Assembly (NCBI GenBank): GCA_025963815.1
Contig: JAOQAA010000035.1
Span: forward strand, 1 to 5,709
Direction of reading: 5' to 3'
Source of the DNA: Capsulimonas sp.
GTDB lineage: Bacteria > Armatimonadota > Armatimonadia > Armatimonadales > Capsulimonadaceae
DNA length: 5,709 bases
This document shows, piece after piece, positions 5,529 to 5,709 of this stretch; position 1 is the first letter of the stretch; every line of letters starts with the position of its first letter. The translations under genes and the position numbers were made by a program. The notes beneath the pieces are model-generated. The model saw only the letters and a list, made by a program, of their open reading frames with translations. It ran no database searches and was not told the origin of the DNA.

Positions 5529-5601
5529 CCCACCCCGGCGCTCCGGGCGGCTCCTCCCGGGTTACACCCACCCCGGCCTTCGGCCACCCCTCCCGCAACG
5601 G
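5529..5601. repeat. GC-rich repeat following terC
   Basis: Starting directly after the terC stop codon, this holds a diverged unit (5529-5565) and then an exact 36-bp copy (5566-5601) of the sequence at 4568-4603, in the same orientation. The copy includes the small palindrome GGCC-TTC-GGCC. Together the two copies bracket terC as direct repeats about 1 kb apart. Hairpins here could slow or end terC transcription, but there is no clean T-tract next to them. Confidence 0.75.
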
Positions 5602-5646
5602 CTAAGCTTGTATCACATCTTTTTGGTGTATACAAAAAAGCCGTTG
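5596..5646. repeat. AT-rich nested dyad between terC and the next gene
   Basis: CAACGGCT (5596-5603) pairs with AGCCGTTG (5639-5646), and inside it TTGTAT (5608-5613) pairs with ATACAA (5630-5635), optionally extended by CAC/GTG past a bulge. Together they make a 51-nt hairpin-prone element. It could be a bidirectional terminator of an unusual kind, an operator for the gene at 5678, or the end of the adjoining repeat. TTGTAT and TATACA inside it also resemble a weak promoter with a 15-bp spacer. Confidence 0.5.
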
Positions 5647-5677
5647 AATATGCGATCCTAATCGTGGAGGATTGGCA

Positions 5678-5709
5678 ATGTTCGAGACGGGAGTTGGATT
5701 GGGGTTAGA
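5678..5709 (+). CDS. Start of an unidentified gene, cut by the right edge
   Basis: An ATG at 5678 is preceded by GGAGG (5666-5670) with a 7-nt spacer, the best ribosome binding site in the window. The visible codons read MFETGVGLGL and remain open to the edge. Ten residues are too few to assign a family. The AT-rich stretch before it (5603-5660) is where a promoter would be expected, and the dyad at 5596-5646 could regulate it. The gene could be chance, but the spacing and strength of the binding site make it likely real. Confidence 0.5.
   Translation, partial: MFETGVGLGL

Overview
The window looks like chromosome from an environmental bacterium with moderately high G+C, most likely an Armatimonadota (for example a Capsulimonas relative). 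This rests mainly on the pseudopilin at 3253-4059. Its N-terminus, with the [12 protein letters not shown] stretch after the prepilin helix and a C-terminal H-X9-DG motif, is typical of the expanded pseudopilin families in Armatimonadota and Planctomycetota. The taxonomic call is inference, not proof.

Layout. The minus strand carries, right to left: a promoter region, a TPP (thiamine pyrophosphate) riboswitch (4170-4276), an intrinsic terminator (4097-4133), then a tight three-gene run. That run is a pseudopilin-like protein (3253-4059), a thiamine pyrophosphokinase (2598-3260) and a sodium:solute symporter (1174-2601), with overlaps of 8 and 4 nt. After a 71-bp gap comes a partial AAA-like ATPase (1-1102) with a TTG start, which runs off the left edge. 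The plus strand carries a promoter, a yybP-ykoY manganese riboswitch (4406-4500) fused to an intrinsic terminator (to 4548), about 200 bp of GC-rich repeat DNA, and a TerC/YkoY-type membrane protein (4824-5528, probable TTG start). Further repeat DNA and a dyad follow, and the first codons of another gene with a good ribosome binding site start at 5678.

How it works together (inference). One short region near 4280-4405 drives two divergent riboswitch-controlled transcripts. Leftward, TPP should turn off a thiamine salvage unit: the symporter would import thiamine or a precursor, and the kinase would convert thiamine to TPP. Rightward, Mn2+ should turn on a TerC-family exporter. In both leaders the aptamer's closing helix competes with a terminator, and the competing strands can be read directly from the sequence. 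The odd member is the pseudopilin-like gene, which sits first in the TPP-controlled run.
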